The notes below the pieces were generated by a model that saw only the letters and a program-made list of their open reading frames with translations, was not told the DNA's origin and made no database searches. From assembly GCA_018057825.1 (NCBI GenBank), contig JAGPCY010000009.1, positions 1 through 64,000 of the forward strand: a DNA stretch of 64,000 nt, given 5' to 3'. This document shows positions 48,151-57,703 of the stretch, piece after piece. Source of the DNA: Kofleriaceae bacterium (GTDB lineage Bacteria; Myxococcota_A; Polyangia; Haliangiales; Haliangiaceae). Made by a program: the position numbers and the translations under genes. Numbering within the stretch: the stretch's first letter is position 1; the number at the start of each line of letters is the position of its first letter.

Positions 48151-49382
48151 CCGCGACGGCGGCCCGCGCGCTGGCCCGGTCCCTGGTCGACGGCGATCGC
48201 TTCGCGCCTCGGCGCGGGCCGTGGCGGCGCACGGTCGCGATCGGCGATCCCCAGGCGCGCGCCGACAAGATCTTCGCGGTGCTCGCGGCCCACGACCTCC
48301 TGGCCGATGACGGTCGCCTGCGCGACGACGTCCAGCTCGTGTCGATCGGCGATCACTTCGACTTCGGCACCCGCGCCGAGGGCACGATCGCCGACGCCCA
48401 GGTCGACGGGCCGGCGGTCCTGCGCTGGCTGTGCGCCCACGGTCCGGCCCAGGTGATCGTGCTGGTCGGCAACCACGATCTCGCCCGCGTCGACGAGCTG
48501 GCTGGCGCGACCGACGCCCGATTCGCGGCCGCCGCGGCCTGGCTGGCCGAGCGCGCGGCCCGCCCCGACCGCGACGCCCCGGGCGCCGGCGACGCCGCGC
48601 GCGCCGACTACGTCGCGAGCTTTCCCGAGCTGCCGGCCCCGGGCATGGTCCATCGCGATCTGTCGGCCTTCACCGAGGCCCAGCAGCAGTTGGTCCGGCG
48701 CGAGCTGTCCGCCGGACGCCTGGCCTTGGGCGCGACCGCCGACCTGCCGAGCGGGCGGCCGGCGCTCCTGACCCACGCCGCGATCACCGGCCGCGAGGTC
48801 GCGCTCCTCGGGTGCGGCCTCGCCGATCCGCCCGCGGTGCTGGCGGCCGCCCTCGACGGCTGGCTGGGTCGCGCGGTGGCCGCGGTCGCGCCGCGCTGGG
48901 CGGCCGGACAGCCGGCGCGCCTCGACCTGGCGCCGCTGCACCTGGGCGGCGCGATCGGCGCCGACGATCCGGCGGTGCCCGAGGGCGGCGGCCTCCTGTA
49001 CCACCGGCCGGCCGATCCGTCGCGCCCGGCGGCCCAGCGGTCGTGGGAGGCCGCGCCCGGGCGACCGCGTCGCTACCACCCCGACGAGCTGCCGGCGGGG
49101 CTGGCGCAGCTCGCCGGCCACACCGGCCACCCCAAGTGCGTCCTCGAGCTGGCCCGCTGGTGCGACCCGCCGATGCCCGAGTCGCTGTCCGGACGCCGGA
49201 CACTCAGCGTCGGGCCCGACGGCGCGGTCCGCTACCGCCTGGGCGCCCACGACGTCGACGCCGAGGCCGCGGTGCTGTACCTGATCGATCCGTCGCTCCA
49301 CCGCGCGCCCGATCCGCGCGCGGTCGAGCTGTTCGAGCTGGCGCCGGGCTCGGCTCGCGGCCCGGGCGCCGGCCCTGCCTGA
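48147..49382 (+). CDS. Metallophosphoesterase
   Basis: A 411-residue calcineurin-like phosphoesterase. Metal motifs [11 protein letters not shown] (GDPQ at 33-36, in place of GDxH), SIGDHFDFG and LVGNHDLAR are clear; later LLTHAAI and HTGHPKC supply histidines. The GDPQ variant replaces the usual His, so one metal ligand may differ. The substrate could be a nucleotide, a phosphoprotein or an RNA cap-like compound. It is translationally coupled to the patatin gene. Confidence 0.8.
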
Positions 49383-49418
49383 TCGGGGAGGCCGGCCGGC
49401 CAGGTCGCCGCGCCGCGG

Positions 49419-49424
49419 TAAGGT
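49419..49424 (+). promoter_or_regulatory. -10-like element of the ABC exporter gene
   Basis: TAAGGT, 8 nt before the GTG at 49433. Confidence 0.4.
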
Positions 49425-49432
49425 ACCGCCCC

Positions 49433-51247
49433 GTGAGCGATGATGACGACGACGACGCGCCCCCGCCCGAGCCCGACGAGCGTCGGCCCCTGACCCGCAA
49501 GCGCCTAGCGGTCCTGTGGCGCATCGCCGCGCTGGTGCGCCCGCACCGCGCGCGGCTGGCGGTGGCGGTGGCGACGTTGCTCGTGGCGTCGGGCCTGTCG
49601 CTGGTCTATCCGGCGGCGGCGCGGTTCGCGGTCGACGCCGGGCTGTCCGAGCAGTCGGCCGACGATCTCGATCGAGTGGTGATGCTCTTGTGCGTGGTGT
49701 TCGTGGTCCACGCGGTGCTGGTGTGGATCCGCCACTACTCGATGAGCTGGCTGGGTGAGCGGGTGGTCGCCGACCTGCGGGCCCTGGTGTTCGAGCGCGT
49801 GCTGCGCCTGCCCCTGGCCTGGTTCCACGAGCGCCGGACCGGCGAGCTGGTCGGTCGGCTGGCGTCGGACGTCACCGTCGTCGAGGGCGTGGTCGGCAGC
49901 GAGCTGTCGCTGGCGCTGCGCAACGCCGTCCAGCTCATCGGCGGCCTGGCGCTCCTGCTCTACACCAACGTCACGCTGACCCTGCTCATGCTGGCGGTGA
50001 TCCCGCCGATCGTGGTCGGCACGATGATCTTCGGCCGGGCGATCCGGCGGATGAGCAAGCGGGTCCAGGACGGCCTGGCCACGGTGTCGGGCCACGTCCA
50101 GGAGGCGGTCGGCGCGATCCAGACCGTGCAGGCCTTCGTCCGCGAGCGCCACGAGGCGGCGCGCTACCGGGCCGGCGTCGAGGACGCGTTCCAGCGTTCG
50201 CTGTCGCTGGTGCGCTGGCGGGCGTCGTTCTTCGCCTCGGCGACCACCGCCGGGTACATCGCGATCGCCGCGGTGGTGTGGCTGGGTGGGCGAGCGATGA
50301 TCCGCGGCGAGATCAGCGCCGGCGAGCTGACCTCGTTCTTCCTCTACACCTTCATCGTCGCCGGCGCCCTGGCCGAGCTAGCCAGCCTGTGGGGCGCGCT
50401 CCAGCGCGCGGCCGGCGCGACCGAGCGGCTGTACGCGATCATCGACACCGTGCCGGCGATCCGCGATCCCGAGGCGCCGACCGCGCTGCCGGCCGGTGGC
50501 GGCGCGATCGCCTTCACCGCCGTCGACTTCGCGTACCCGGCGCGGCCCGAGCATCCGGTCTTGCGCGGCTTCGACCTGACGGTCGCGCCCGGCGAGGTGG
50601 TCGCGCTGGTCGGCCCGTCGGGCGCGGGCAAGACCACGGTGCTCCAGCTCCTCCTGCGGTTCTTCGACGTCGACCGCGGCCAGGTCACCCTCGAGGGCGT
50701 CGACGTGCGGCGCCTGACCCTGGCCGAGCTGCGGCGGGCCACCGCGATGGTGGCCCAGGAGCCGGTGCTGTTCGCCGGCACGCTGCGCGACAACATCGCC
50801 TACGGCAAGGACGGCGCGACCGACGCCGAGATCGAGCAGGCCGCGCGCGACGCCAACGCCCACGACTTCATCGTCGGGTTCCCCGATGGCTACCAGACCA
50901 TGATCGGCGAGCGCGGGGTCAAGCTGTCGGGCGGGCAGAAGCAGCGGATCGCGATCGCGCGCGCGCTCCTGATCGATCCGCGGGTGCTCATCCTCGACGA
51001 GGCGACCTCCAACCTCGACGCCGCCAGCGAGGCCCAGGTGCAAGAGGCCCTGGCCCGGCTGATGCGCGGGCGGACCACGCTGGTGGTCGCGCATCGGCTC
51101 TCGACCGTGCGCGACGCCGATCGCATCGTCGTGATCCACGGCGGCAAGGTCGCCGAGGCCGGCCGCCACGCCGAGCTGATCGCGGCCGGTGGGTTGTACA
51201 AGCGGCTGGTCGAGCACCAGGTCTTCGTCGAGGAGCCGGCGGCGTGA
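49433..51247 (+). CDS. ABC exporter, fused membrane and ATPase domains (ABCB/MsbA type)
   Basis: A 604-residue half-transporter that would work as a homodimer. A poly-Asp N-terminus (DDDDDD) precedes six membrane helices (about 40-330). The ATPase has Walker A VGPSGAGKTT, signature KLSGGQKQRIAIARAL, Walker B VLILDEATSNLD and H-loop VVAHRLSTV. The family exports lipids, drugs or peptides. It shares GTGA with the downstream hydrolase. The substrate is not determinable. Confidence 0.9.
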   Translation: MSDDDDDDAPPPEPDERRPLTRKRLAVLWRIAALVRPHRARLAVAVATLLVASGLSLVYPAAARFAVDAGLSEQSADDLDRVVMLLCVVFVVHAVLVWIRHYSMSWLGERVVADLRALVFERVLRLPLAWFHERRTGELVGRLASDVTVVEGVVGSELSLALRNAVQLIGGLALLLYTNVTLTLLMLAVIPPIVVGTMIFGRAIRRMSKRVQDGLATVSGHVQEAVGAIQTVQAFVRERHEAARYRAGVEDAFQRSLSLVRWRASFFASATTAGYIAIAAVVWLGGRAMIRGEISAGELTSFFLYTFIVAGALAELASLWGALQRAAGATERLYAIIDTVPAIRDPEAPTALPAGGGAIAFTAVDFAYPARPEHPVLRGFDLTVAPGEVVALVGPSGAGKTTVLQLLLRFFDVDRGQVTLEGVDVRRLTLAELRRATAMVAQEPVLFAGTLRDNIAYGKDGATDAEIEQAARDANAHDFIVGFPDGYQTMIGERGVKLSGGQKQRIAIARALLIDPRVLILDEATSNLDAASEAQVQEALARLMRGRTTLVVAHRLSTVRDADRIVVIHGGKVAEAGRHAELIAAGGLYKRLVEHQVFVEEPAA

Positions 51248-52101
51248 GCGTGGCGGTCGCGACCGTCGAGGTCGGCGGGTTCACGGCGCTGGCGGCCGGC
51301 CCGGCGGACGCACCGCTCGCGCTGGTCTTGCACGGCTTCTCCGACGCGCCGCCGACCTTCGCGCCGCTCCTCGGCGCGCTGGCCGACCGCGGCTACCGGG
51401 TGGTCGCGCCGTGGCTGCGCGGCTACGCGCCGTCGCCGCTGGCCGGCCCGTACGACGTCGATCGCTTGGCCGACGACGTCCTGGCGTGGGCCGATCGGCT
51501 GTCGCCGACCCAGCCGGTGGCGCTGGTCGGCCACGACTGGGGGGCGGCGGTGACCTACGTCGCGTGCGCCCGCGCGCCGGCGCGGTTCGCGGCCGCGGTG
51601 ACCCTGGCGGTGCCGCACCCGGCGGTGTTCGTGCGGTCGTTGGCGCGACGCCGTCAGCTCGCGCGATCCTGGTACATGCTGGCGTTCCAGGTGCCGGGCG
51701 TCGAGCGACTGGCGGCGGCCCGCGACTTCGCGCTGATCGATCGGCTGTGGGCCGACTGGTCCCCGGGCTTCACCTTGCCCGCCGAGCTTCGCGCCGCGCT
51801 CCACGCCACCCTGCGCACGAGCTGGCCGGCGCCGCTGCTCTACTACCGCGCGTTGACCCGGCCGCCGGGCGCGGCGCTGGCGCGCCTGCGTCGTCGCGAT
51901 CGCATCGCGGTACCGACCCTGTACCTGCACGGCGCGCGCGACGGCTGCATCGGCCCCGAGGTCGGCGTCGGCGCCGAGCGCTTCTTCACCGCCGGGTATC
52001 GCCGCGAGGTCGTGCCCGACGTCGGGCACTTCGTGGCCGCCGAGGCGCCGATGGCGATCGCCGCCCGGATCGCGGCCTGGCTCGACGCTCACGCGCGGTG
52101 A
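51244..52101 (+). CDS. Alpha/beta hydrolase, epoxide hydrolase/haloalkane dehalogenase type
   Basis: A 285-residue alpha/beta hydrolase with an aspartate nucleophile: GHDWGAA has Asp98, after the oxyanion strand LVLHGFSD. A catalytic His lies in VVPDVGHFVAAE (about 262). The Asp nucleophile with HGF and GHDWG points to epoxide hydrolase, haloalkane dehalogenase or fluoroacetate dehalogenase rather than a serine esterase. GTG start overlapping the ABC gene stop by 4 bp, so the pair is co-translated. Confidence 0.82.
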   Translation: MSVAVATVEVGGFTALAAGPADAPLALVLHGFSDAPPTFAPLLGALADRGYRVVAPWLRGYAPSPLAGPYDVDRLADDVLAWADRLSPTQPVALVGHDWGAAVTYVACARAPARFAAAVTLAVPHPAVFVRSLARRRQLARSWYMLAFQVPGVERLAAARDFALIDRLWADWSPGFTLPAELRAALHATLRTSWPAPLLYYRALTRPPGAALARLRRRDRIAVPTLYLHGARDGCIGPEVGVGAERFFTAGYRREVVPDVGHFVAAEAPMAIAARIAAWLDAHAR

Positions 52102-52215
52102 CGCGCCGGATCGGCGCGGCGCGCTCGATCGGCGCGGCGGCGATCCGCCGACCCGCCACGATCCGCGGCGTTGCGTTGCGGCGCGACCGGCACATCGGTT
52201 GCTGAGAGGTGCGGC

Positions 52216-52222
52216 AGGAGGA
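52216..52222 (+). promoter_or_regulatory. Strong ribosome-binding site of the unknown exported protein gene
   Basis: AGGAGGA, 5 nt before the ATG at 52228. It is the closest match to the anti-Shine-Dalgarno sequence in the window and stands out among the many genes here that have none. Confidence 0.6.
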
Positions 52223-52227
52223 TTCCC

Positions 52228-53454
52228 ATGATCGATCGCTCGACCGCCGCCGCAACCACCACGCTCACCACCGCCGCCGCCTTGGTCACGGCCCTCGTCG
52301 CCGGCTCGGCTGACGCCACCGCCGCGACCAATGTCTCGCCGCCGACCGGCTACACGATCGCCACCATGCCGATCGACGCCACCACCAACCCGGGCACCTG
52401 GTTCCCGCGGTTCGCCGGTCAGCTCCCGAGCGAGACCCTGGTGCGCGCCGTCATGACCACCCAGGGCGACACCCGGACCTTGCTCGACTGGAGCCGGTGC
52501 CCGCAGCTCCACGCCGATGGCACCAGCGGCCCGATGTTCGCGACGCACTGTCTGGCCTTCACGGTCGGCACGCACCGCGCGCACACCACCTATCTCTTGA
52601 CCGACCTCGCGTGTGCCAACCCGAGCAACGCCGCCTGCTACGGCGGCTACGTGGTCGCCGGGCGCCTCGACCTGACCGCGACCCGGACCAGCGCCGGCGC
52701 CGAGACCACCGTCGCCAAGCGGGCCACGCTCCGGGTCGGCTGGCAGCGCAAGAGCCGGCGCCTCGACGGCACCTGGATCACGACCTACACGCTGCCGACC
52801 ACGCCGGTCCTGACGCTCGATCAGACCGTCACCGCCGACGCCTCGCATCGCGAGGTCGCGCTGCGCGCCGTCGACGCGCTCGGCACCGTGGTCCTCGATC
52901 ACGGCTACACCGAGATCGCCAGCGGCGGGCTGTCGTGCGCGGATCAGTACGAGCTGGCGCTGGCCGATGGCCAGTTCTACGGAGCGGTGTTCGGCACCGC
53001 GGCCGCGGCCACCCTGGTGGTCGCCGGCACCGCGGCGGGCATCGCGGTCGCGGTGTTCGGGGTCGGCGCGACCCTGGGCGCGGGCACGGCGCCGGCCCTG
53101 GCGGCCGGCGGCGCGGTGGCGGGGGCCGGCGCCGCCCTGGGCGCCACCGCGTACTACGGCATCAGCGACGCCTGGGAGGCCAGCGCCCGGGCCGACGCGA
53201 TCCTGCAGCGCGACGCCTGCCAGCGGCAGCAGGCCATCGACGACTTCACGCCCGAGGAGCTGCCGGCGATCGACAGCGAGCTGGCGACCAGCGGCGGTGG
53301 CAGCGAGCTGTCGGCGGTGACCGACGCGGTCGCGTGCGATCAGTCGGAGGAGTACGAGGTCGAGATCGACGGCGCGACCTGCCAGGTGTGGGCGTCGCAG
53401 GACTGGGTCGACGGCGAGTGCAAGGACCTCGTCGTGATCGCGTGCCCCGAGTGA
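52228..53454 (+). CDS. Exported protein of unknown function
   Basis: A 408-residue protein with a long, Thr/Ala-rich signal peptide (about 1-34). The mature N-terminal half is beta-rich with cysteines (SRCPQLHADG, THCLAF, ACANPSNAACYGG). Residues about 260-310 form one or two Gly/Ala-rich hydrophobic helices like glycine zippers (TLVVAGTAAGIAVAVFGVGA, AAGGAVAGAGAALGAT). The C-terminus is acidic with four further cysteines ending in VVIACPE. I do not recognise a family. The strong ribosome-binding site suggests high expression. Confidence 0.7.
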   Translation: MIDRSTAAATTTLTTAAALVTALVAGSADATAATNVSPPTGYTIATMPIDATTNPGTWFPRFAGQLPSETLVRAVMTTQGDTRTLLDWSRCPQLHADGTSGPMFATHCLAFTVGTHRAHTTYLLTDLACANPSNAACYGGYVVAGRLDLTATRTSAGAETTVAKRATLRVGWQRKSRRLDGTWITTYTLPTTPVLTLDQTVTADASHREVALRAVDALGTVVLDHGYTEIASGGLSCADQYELALADGQFYGAVFGTAAAATLVVAGTAAGIAVAVFGVGATLGAGTAPALAAGGAVAGAGAALGATAYYGISDAWEASARADAILQRDACQRQQAIDDFTPEELPAIDSELATSGGGSELSAVTDAVACDQSEEYEVEIDGATCQVWASQDWVDGECKDLVVIACPE

Positions 53455-53459
53455 CGCGG

Positions 53460-55955
53460 TCAGCGGGGGCGTGACCGGTGCAGGTGTCGGACGTGGTCGG
53501 CCGGGCCGTCGTCGTCGAGGGCGGGCGGTGGCGCGACCCGCGCCAGGTCGGCGCATCGCGCCGGGTCGGCGAGCACCGTCTGGACGTCGACCGGGAACGC
53601 CGACCACGGCTCGAGCGCGTCGCCGAACGCGGCCCAACCCGCGGCGTCGGTCAGGCCGTGGGCCTCGCACACGATCGTGAGCTGGGTCGCGCCGGCCAGC
53701 GGCACCCGAGTGAGCAGCGGCGCCACCAGCGGCACCGCGCCGGCGTCGGCCAGGCGCACCGACGCGCGCCACACCCCGGTCAGGCGCCCGCCGCTGGTGA
53801 TCGCGGCGTAGCGATCGCGGAAGAACTGTCGCCAGGCCGGGAGCTCGGCGTCGGCGATCGCGCTGTACGGCGCGGCGGTGTGGGCGATCAGTCGGTTGAG
53901 CGCGCGCTCGCGCAGGCGCAGGCTGGGCGCGGTGGTCGCGAGCACGCCGAAGCGCGCCAGGGTCGGCGCCGCGCCGTAGTCGAAGCTGAGCAGGTAGTCG
54001 AGGCGGGCGGCGTTGGTCGCGCTCGCCGTGGTCGCCAGCGCCGCGAGCTCGCCGCCGAGCACCGGCTCGACCACCGCCGGCGGACAGGCCGAGTAGCTCG
54101 ACTGGAAGCGGGTGATCGCCGGCGTCCGCAGCACCGGGTCGAGCGCAGCGGCCAGCCGCGAGGCCTCGGGTTCGCCGAGGGTCGGTAGCGCCCGGCACGC
54201 GGCGACCGCGGCGGTGGCCTGGGCCTCGGTCGAGTCGAGGCTCGGGTACAGGTCGGCGAAGCTGTCGCGGGTCGCGATCGGCAGACCGGCGTACAGCCCG
54301 CGCTCCTGCTGCGCGGGGGCCCGGCTCGCGAAGGCCGCGAGGGCCGCCTCGGTCCGCGGGGCCAGGCGCGGCTCGACCTGATCGAAGTAGGTGGCCCACG
54401 GCCCGAACACGTAGGGCCAGTACGGGTGGACGCCGTCGGGGTCGAGGGCCAGGTAGCCGCCGTCGGGGACGACCACGGTGGTCGGCAGCGCGGCCAGGGG
54501 CGCGGCGGCGCCGGTGGCGTCGACCGCGCCGACCTCGATCGGCGCCAGCAGCAGGCGATCGGGATCGTCGAGGGTGAAGCCGAGGGTGGTGCCGCCGGCG
54601 CCGGCGCTGACCGCGACCGCGATCGACGGCGCGCCGTGGACCGGCAAGGACGCCAGGGCCTGGGCCATGGTGGCGTCGTCGAGGGCCGGAGTGAAGCTGG
54701 CGAGGAACTGCTCGCCGGTGGCGGTGCCCAGCGCGCGATCGGCCAGGAGCTTCCGAGCCCCGGCCCAGAACGCGTCGTCGCCGATGCGTCGACGGAGCTG
54801 GGTCATGACCCAGGCGCTGCGCTGGTAGGGCCCCGAGGTGTACTTGGCCAGCCCGGTCAGGTTGGTATCGACCACCGCATCGTCGACGTTGAACGCGAAG
54901 TCGGAGCCGAACCAGCGCCCGACCTCGGCGCGATCGCGACGCGCGACCTCGGCCTCGGCCGCCAGCATCGTCGCCATGCCCTCCTTGACCCAGACGTCGT
55001 CGTAGGTGTGCATCGTCACCCAGTCGCCGAACCACTGGTGGGCCAGCTCGTGGGCGTTCAAGTTCACGCCGAGCGCGCCGAGCCCCGAGGTCTCGTTGTT
55101 GAAGGTGATGGTCGCGTTCTCCATGCCGCCGCCGAACTGCGGCAGGAGCACGACCGCGTAGCGGGACCACGGGTACGGGCCGAGCCGGACCTCGAAGGTG
55201 GTCATCAGCTCCTCGAGGAGATCGAGGTGCGCCTCGCCATCGACCGGCAGCCCGCGCCGGAACCACACCGCCAGCGGCACCCGGCCAGTCGTGCGCTCGA
55301 CGCGCTCGAGGGGCCCGGTCGCGAACGCCATCAGGTAGGTCGGGATCGGCTGGTCGAGGGCGTAGCCCACCACCCGCTCGGCGCCGGCCGCGCGATCTAC
55401 GGTGCGCTCGCCGTTGGCGATCGCGTCGTGCTCGGCCGGCATCGTCAGCTCGACCGCGAAGGTCGCGCGGTCGGCGGGATCGTGCTTGGCGATCAGCCAG
55501 CGCCGACCGCGATCGGGCTCGGAGTCGGTGAAGGCGATCCGCGACGGCACCGGATCGTCGTCGCGCGGGCCGCCGACCCGCAGCGCGTCCGACACCGGCG
55601 CGGTGTAAGCGAGCTCGATCGTCACCGGCCCCGAGGTGCCGCCGGTGTCGACCGTGAGCGTGTGCGCGGCGGCGTCGATCGAGAACGGCGCCGGTTGCCC
55701 GGCGACCGTCACCGTCGCGACCTCGACCTCGGCGTCGAACGTGAGCTCGGCCTGGGCTCGGCACGCCACGGTGATCGCCTCGCGCGCGGTCAAGGTCTGG
55801 GCGTCCCAGTCGAAGCGGGCCGTCAGGCGGTAGCCCAGGGCGTCGTAGCCGCGGGCGCCAGTGCCGACCGCCGCGCACGGAGGCGGGTCGTCGTCGCCGC
55901 CGCAGGCCGCGGTGATCGCCAGGAGTCCGAGGGCCACGAGCGCGCGCTTCGCCAT
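53460..55955 (-). CDS. M1-family aminopeptidase-like lipoprotein
   Basis: An 831-residue lipoprotein (MAKRALVALGLLAITAAC). The M1 core is intact: exopeptidase motif GGMEN (276-280), zinc site HELAH (302-306) and E325, the required 18-residue spacing. The N-terminal saddle domain is normal, and the C-terminal region (about 520-800) resembles the ERAP1-like helical domain. Expected to trim peptides at the cell surface or periplasm. TACGCT ends 6 nt before the ATG. It converges on the upstream unknown gene with only 5 bp between. Confidence 0.92.
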   Translation of the reverse strand: MAKRALVALGLLAITAACGGDDDPPPCAAVGTGARGYDALGYRLTARFDWDAQTLTAREAITVACRAQAELTFDAEVEVATVTVAGQPAPFSIDAAAHTLTVDTGGTSGPVTIELAYTAPVSDALRVGGPRDDDPVPSRIAFTDSEPDRGRRWLIAKHDPADRATFAVELTMPAEHDAIANGERTVDRAAGAERVVGYALDQPIPTYLMAFATGPLERVERTTGRVPLAVWFRRGLPVDGEAHLDLLEELMTTFEVRLGPYPWSRYAVVLLPQFGGGMENATITFNNETSGLGALGVNLNAHELAHQWFGDWVTMHTYDDVWVKEGMATMLAAEAEVARRDRAEVGRWFGSDFAFNVDDAVVDTNLTGLAKYTSGPYQRSAWVMTQLRRRIGDDAFWAGARKLLADRALGTATGEQFLASFTPALDDATMAQALASLPVHGAPSIAVAVSAGAGGTTLGFTLDDPDRLLLAPIEVGAVDATGAAAPLAALPTTVVVPDGGYLALDPDGVHPYWPYVFGPWATYFDQVEPRLAPRTEAALAAFASRAPAQQERGLYAGLPIATRDSFADLYPSLDSTEAQATAAVAACRALPTLGEPEASRLAAALDPVLRTPAITRFQSSYSACPPAVVEPVLGGELAALATTASATNAARLDYLLSFDYGAAPTLARFGVLATTAPSLRLRERALNRLIAHTAAPYSAIADAELPAWRQFFRDRYAAITSGGRLTGVWRASVRLADAGAVPLVAPLLTRVPLAGATQLTIVCEAHGLTDAAGWAAFGDALEPWSAFPVDVQTVLADPARCADLARVAPPPALDDDGPADHVRHLHRSRPR

Positions 55956-55961
55956 GGCGCG

Positions 55962-55967
55962 AGCGTA
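55962..55967 (-). promoter_or_regulatory. -10-like element of the M1 peptidase gene
   Basis: TACGCT, 6 nt before the start codon. Confidence 0.45.
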
Positions 55968-56016
55968 CGCCCGCTACGGCCGCGACGGCGCCCGTGCGAT
56001 CGCCGTCACGGCGCGG

Positions 56017-57522
56017 TCACCAGGTGCGCGGCGTGAGCAGGTAGCCGAGGGTGACGCGGTTCGGATAGCCGGTGACGATCGCGTCGGTCGTGGTCTTGAA
56101 GTCGAAGGGCAGGGCGCGCTGGTGGCGATACAGCGGGGCGACCTCGACGCCGAGGTCGTCGAGGATGAGCTGGCTCGGCGGGGTCGACCACAGGTAGCCC
56201 TCGAGGACCTTGTCGCCGTAGCCGGCCGGCGGGTTGCCGGTCGTGGTCAGGCGCTCGCCTTGGTTGGCGCCGCTCAGCTTGCGGTACGAGTGCAGCGCGA
56301 CGAAGGTGCCGGCGGCGGCGCCGTACGCGGCGACCCAGGTGTCGCGGCCGGTCGAGGTCACGATCGTGCCGAGGAACTGCTGGTAGGTGTACATCGCGGC
56401 CGGCTGCACGTCGGCGCCGGCCGCGCCGTTGTGGTTGCCGCGGGTGGTCGTGTAGTGATCGCCGCCGGCCTTCCAGATCCGCAGGCCGAGGTCGTTCCAC
56501 CGCGAGGCGTTCACCACGACCGCACCCAGCGCCGCCAGATCCTCGTAGGCGCCGCCCGCGCTGGTGGCGAGATCCTCGCAGTACCTCGCCGTGCCGGCCG
56601 GGCCGGCGAGGCGCGGATCGAGCAGCGTACCGCCGCAGCGGTGGCCGGGCGGCAAGGTCGACCAGCGCAGCTTGCTCAGGCACAGCGGCCGCGCGGCGTC
56701 GAGCTCGCCCAGGGTCGGGCTCGGCCGGGGCCACACCGCCTCGAGATACAGGCCCGTCGGGTCGACCGGCGTCGCGACGTCGGCCGGGCTGGTCTCGACC
56801 GGGCCGGTGGCCTCGGGCACGGCGTTGCCCAGCACCAGATCCTTCAGCGCCACCGCGGTGCCGTCGATCGTGTGGGCGACGCCGGCGTGGCAGTAGTCGG
56901 CGCGGCCGACGCGGGTCGCGACGGTGTGGAGCTCGCGGCCGGTGACGGCGAGGCCGCCGAGCGAGGTGAAGCTCCCGTACGGGGCGAAGCCCCAGGTGAT
57001 GGCCTTGGCTGCGGTGCCGTTGCGATCGAGCTGGGCGGTGTCCTTGGTGCCGTCGACTCGGTACTCCGAGCAGCTCCAGGTGATCCGCGTGGCCTGGCCG
57101 CCGGCCGGCAGGCCGTTGCGGAACACCTCGCCGGGGATCGGCAGGGCCAGGTGATCGTGGGCGCACATCGGGACGCCGTCGCGCAGCCAGCGATACCCGG
57201 TGTGGGCGCCGCTCGGGGTCGCGAAGGTCACGACGTGGGTGAGCTGGTAGCTCGCGCCGTCGGACCCGGCGAGGAGCGCGCCGACGGTCAGCGCGCCGGC
57301 GGTGGTCGACGGGTAGGTCGCGGCGGTGGCCCCCTGGAGGTCGTCCATCGTCCCCAGCCAAGCGCGCCCCTGGAGACCGCCCATCCCGCCGTTGGCCGGC
57401 CCGGCGGGTTGTTCGGTGAAGCCGATGGAATCCGGATGTTCGGCACATCCGAGGAGACCGGCGAGAGCCCAGATCACGGGCGAGGCCGCAGGGCGACGGT
57501 GACGCATACGCGCGGGAGTCAT
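56017..57522 (-). CDS. ADYC-domain lipoprotein
   Basis: A 501-residue exported protein with a lipobox Cys near residue 26 (WALAGLLGC). The motif RADYCHAGVAHTIDGT is the ADYC signature used to name this myxobacterial domain. Other conserved-looking segments are GYRWLRDGVPMC, YCEDLATSAGGAYEDLA and CGGTLLDPRL. Function unknown. ATG 57507 (MRHRRPAASPVIWAL) would be a more typical signal peptide and has TATGAC 10 nt before it, so the true start may be there. Confidence 0.72.
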   Translation of the reverse strand: MTPARMRHRRPAASPVIWALAGLLGCAEHPDSIGFTEQPAGPANGGMGGLQGRAWLGTMDDLQGATAATYPSTTAGALTVGALLAGSDGASYQLTHVVTFATPSGAHTGYRWLRDGVPMCAHDHLALPIPGEVFRNGLPAGGQATRITWSCSEYRVDGTKDTAQLDRNGTAAKAITWGFAPYGSFTSLGGLAVTGRELHTVATRVGRADYCHAGVAHTIDGTAVALKDLVLGNAVPEATGPVETSPADVATPVDPTGLYLEAVWPRPSPTLGELDAARPLCLSKLRWSTLPPGHRCGGTLLDPRLAGPAGTARYCEDLATSAGGAYEDLAALGAVVVNASRWNDLGLRIWKAGGDHYTTTRGNHNGAAGADVQPAAMYTYQQFLGTIVTSTGRDTWVAAYGAAAGTFVALHSYRKLSGANQGERLTTTGNPPAGYGDKVLEGYLWSTPPSQLILDDLGVEVAPLYRHQRALPFDFKTTTDAIVTGYPNRVTLGYLLTPRTW

Positions 57523-57598
57523 ACCAGGGAGGTGAGCAAGGGGTGCGCCAGCGCCGGCCCGAGGCGGTCGGGTGCGGCCCCACCGCCTGGGCTGGGTC

Positions 57599-57657
57599 CC
57601 GGGGCCGCGCCGGGGCCGCGCCGGGGCCGCGCCGGGGCCGCGCGCCGGGGCCGCGCG
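57599..57657. repeat. 11-bp minisatellite CCGGGGCCGCG
   Basis: Four perfect tandem copies from 57599, then a fifth after an extra CG and a partial sixth. It lies in the 181-bp gap between the ADYC gene start and the kinase gene stop. The unit is unrelated to the CTCGGN hexamer. Confidence 0.85.
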
Positions 57658-57703
57658 CCGAATCGGCGCGCCAGGTCGGCGCGGCGTGGTCGGCCGCGCC
57701 GTT

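Noticed and set aside
50890-55878. A 1662-residue minus-strand frame
   Set aside because: Arg/Gly-rich shadow of the ABC exporter, hydrolase and M1 peptidase genes, with no domain features.
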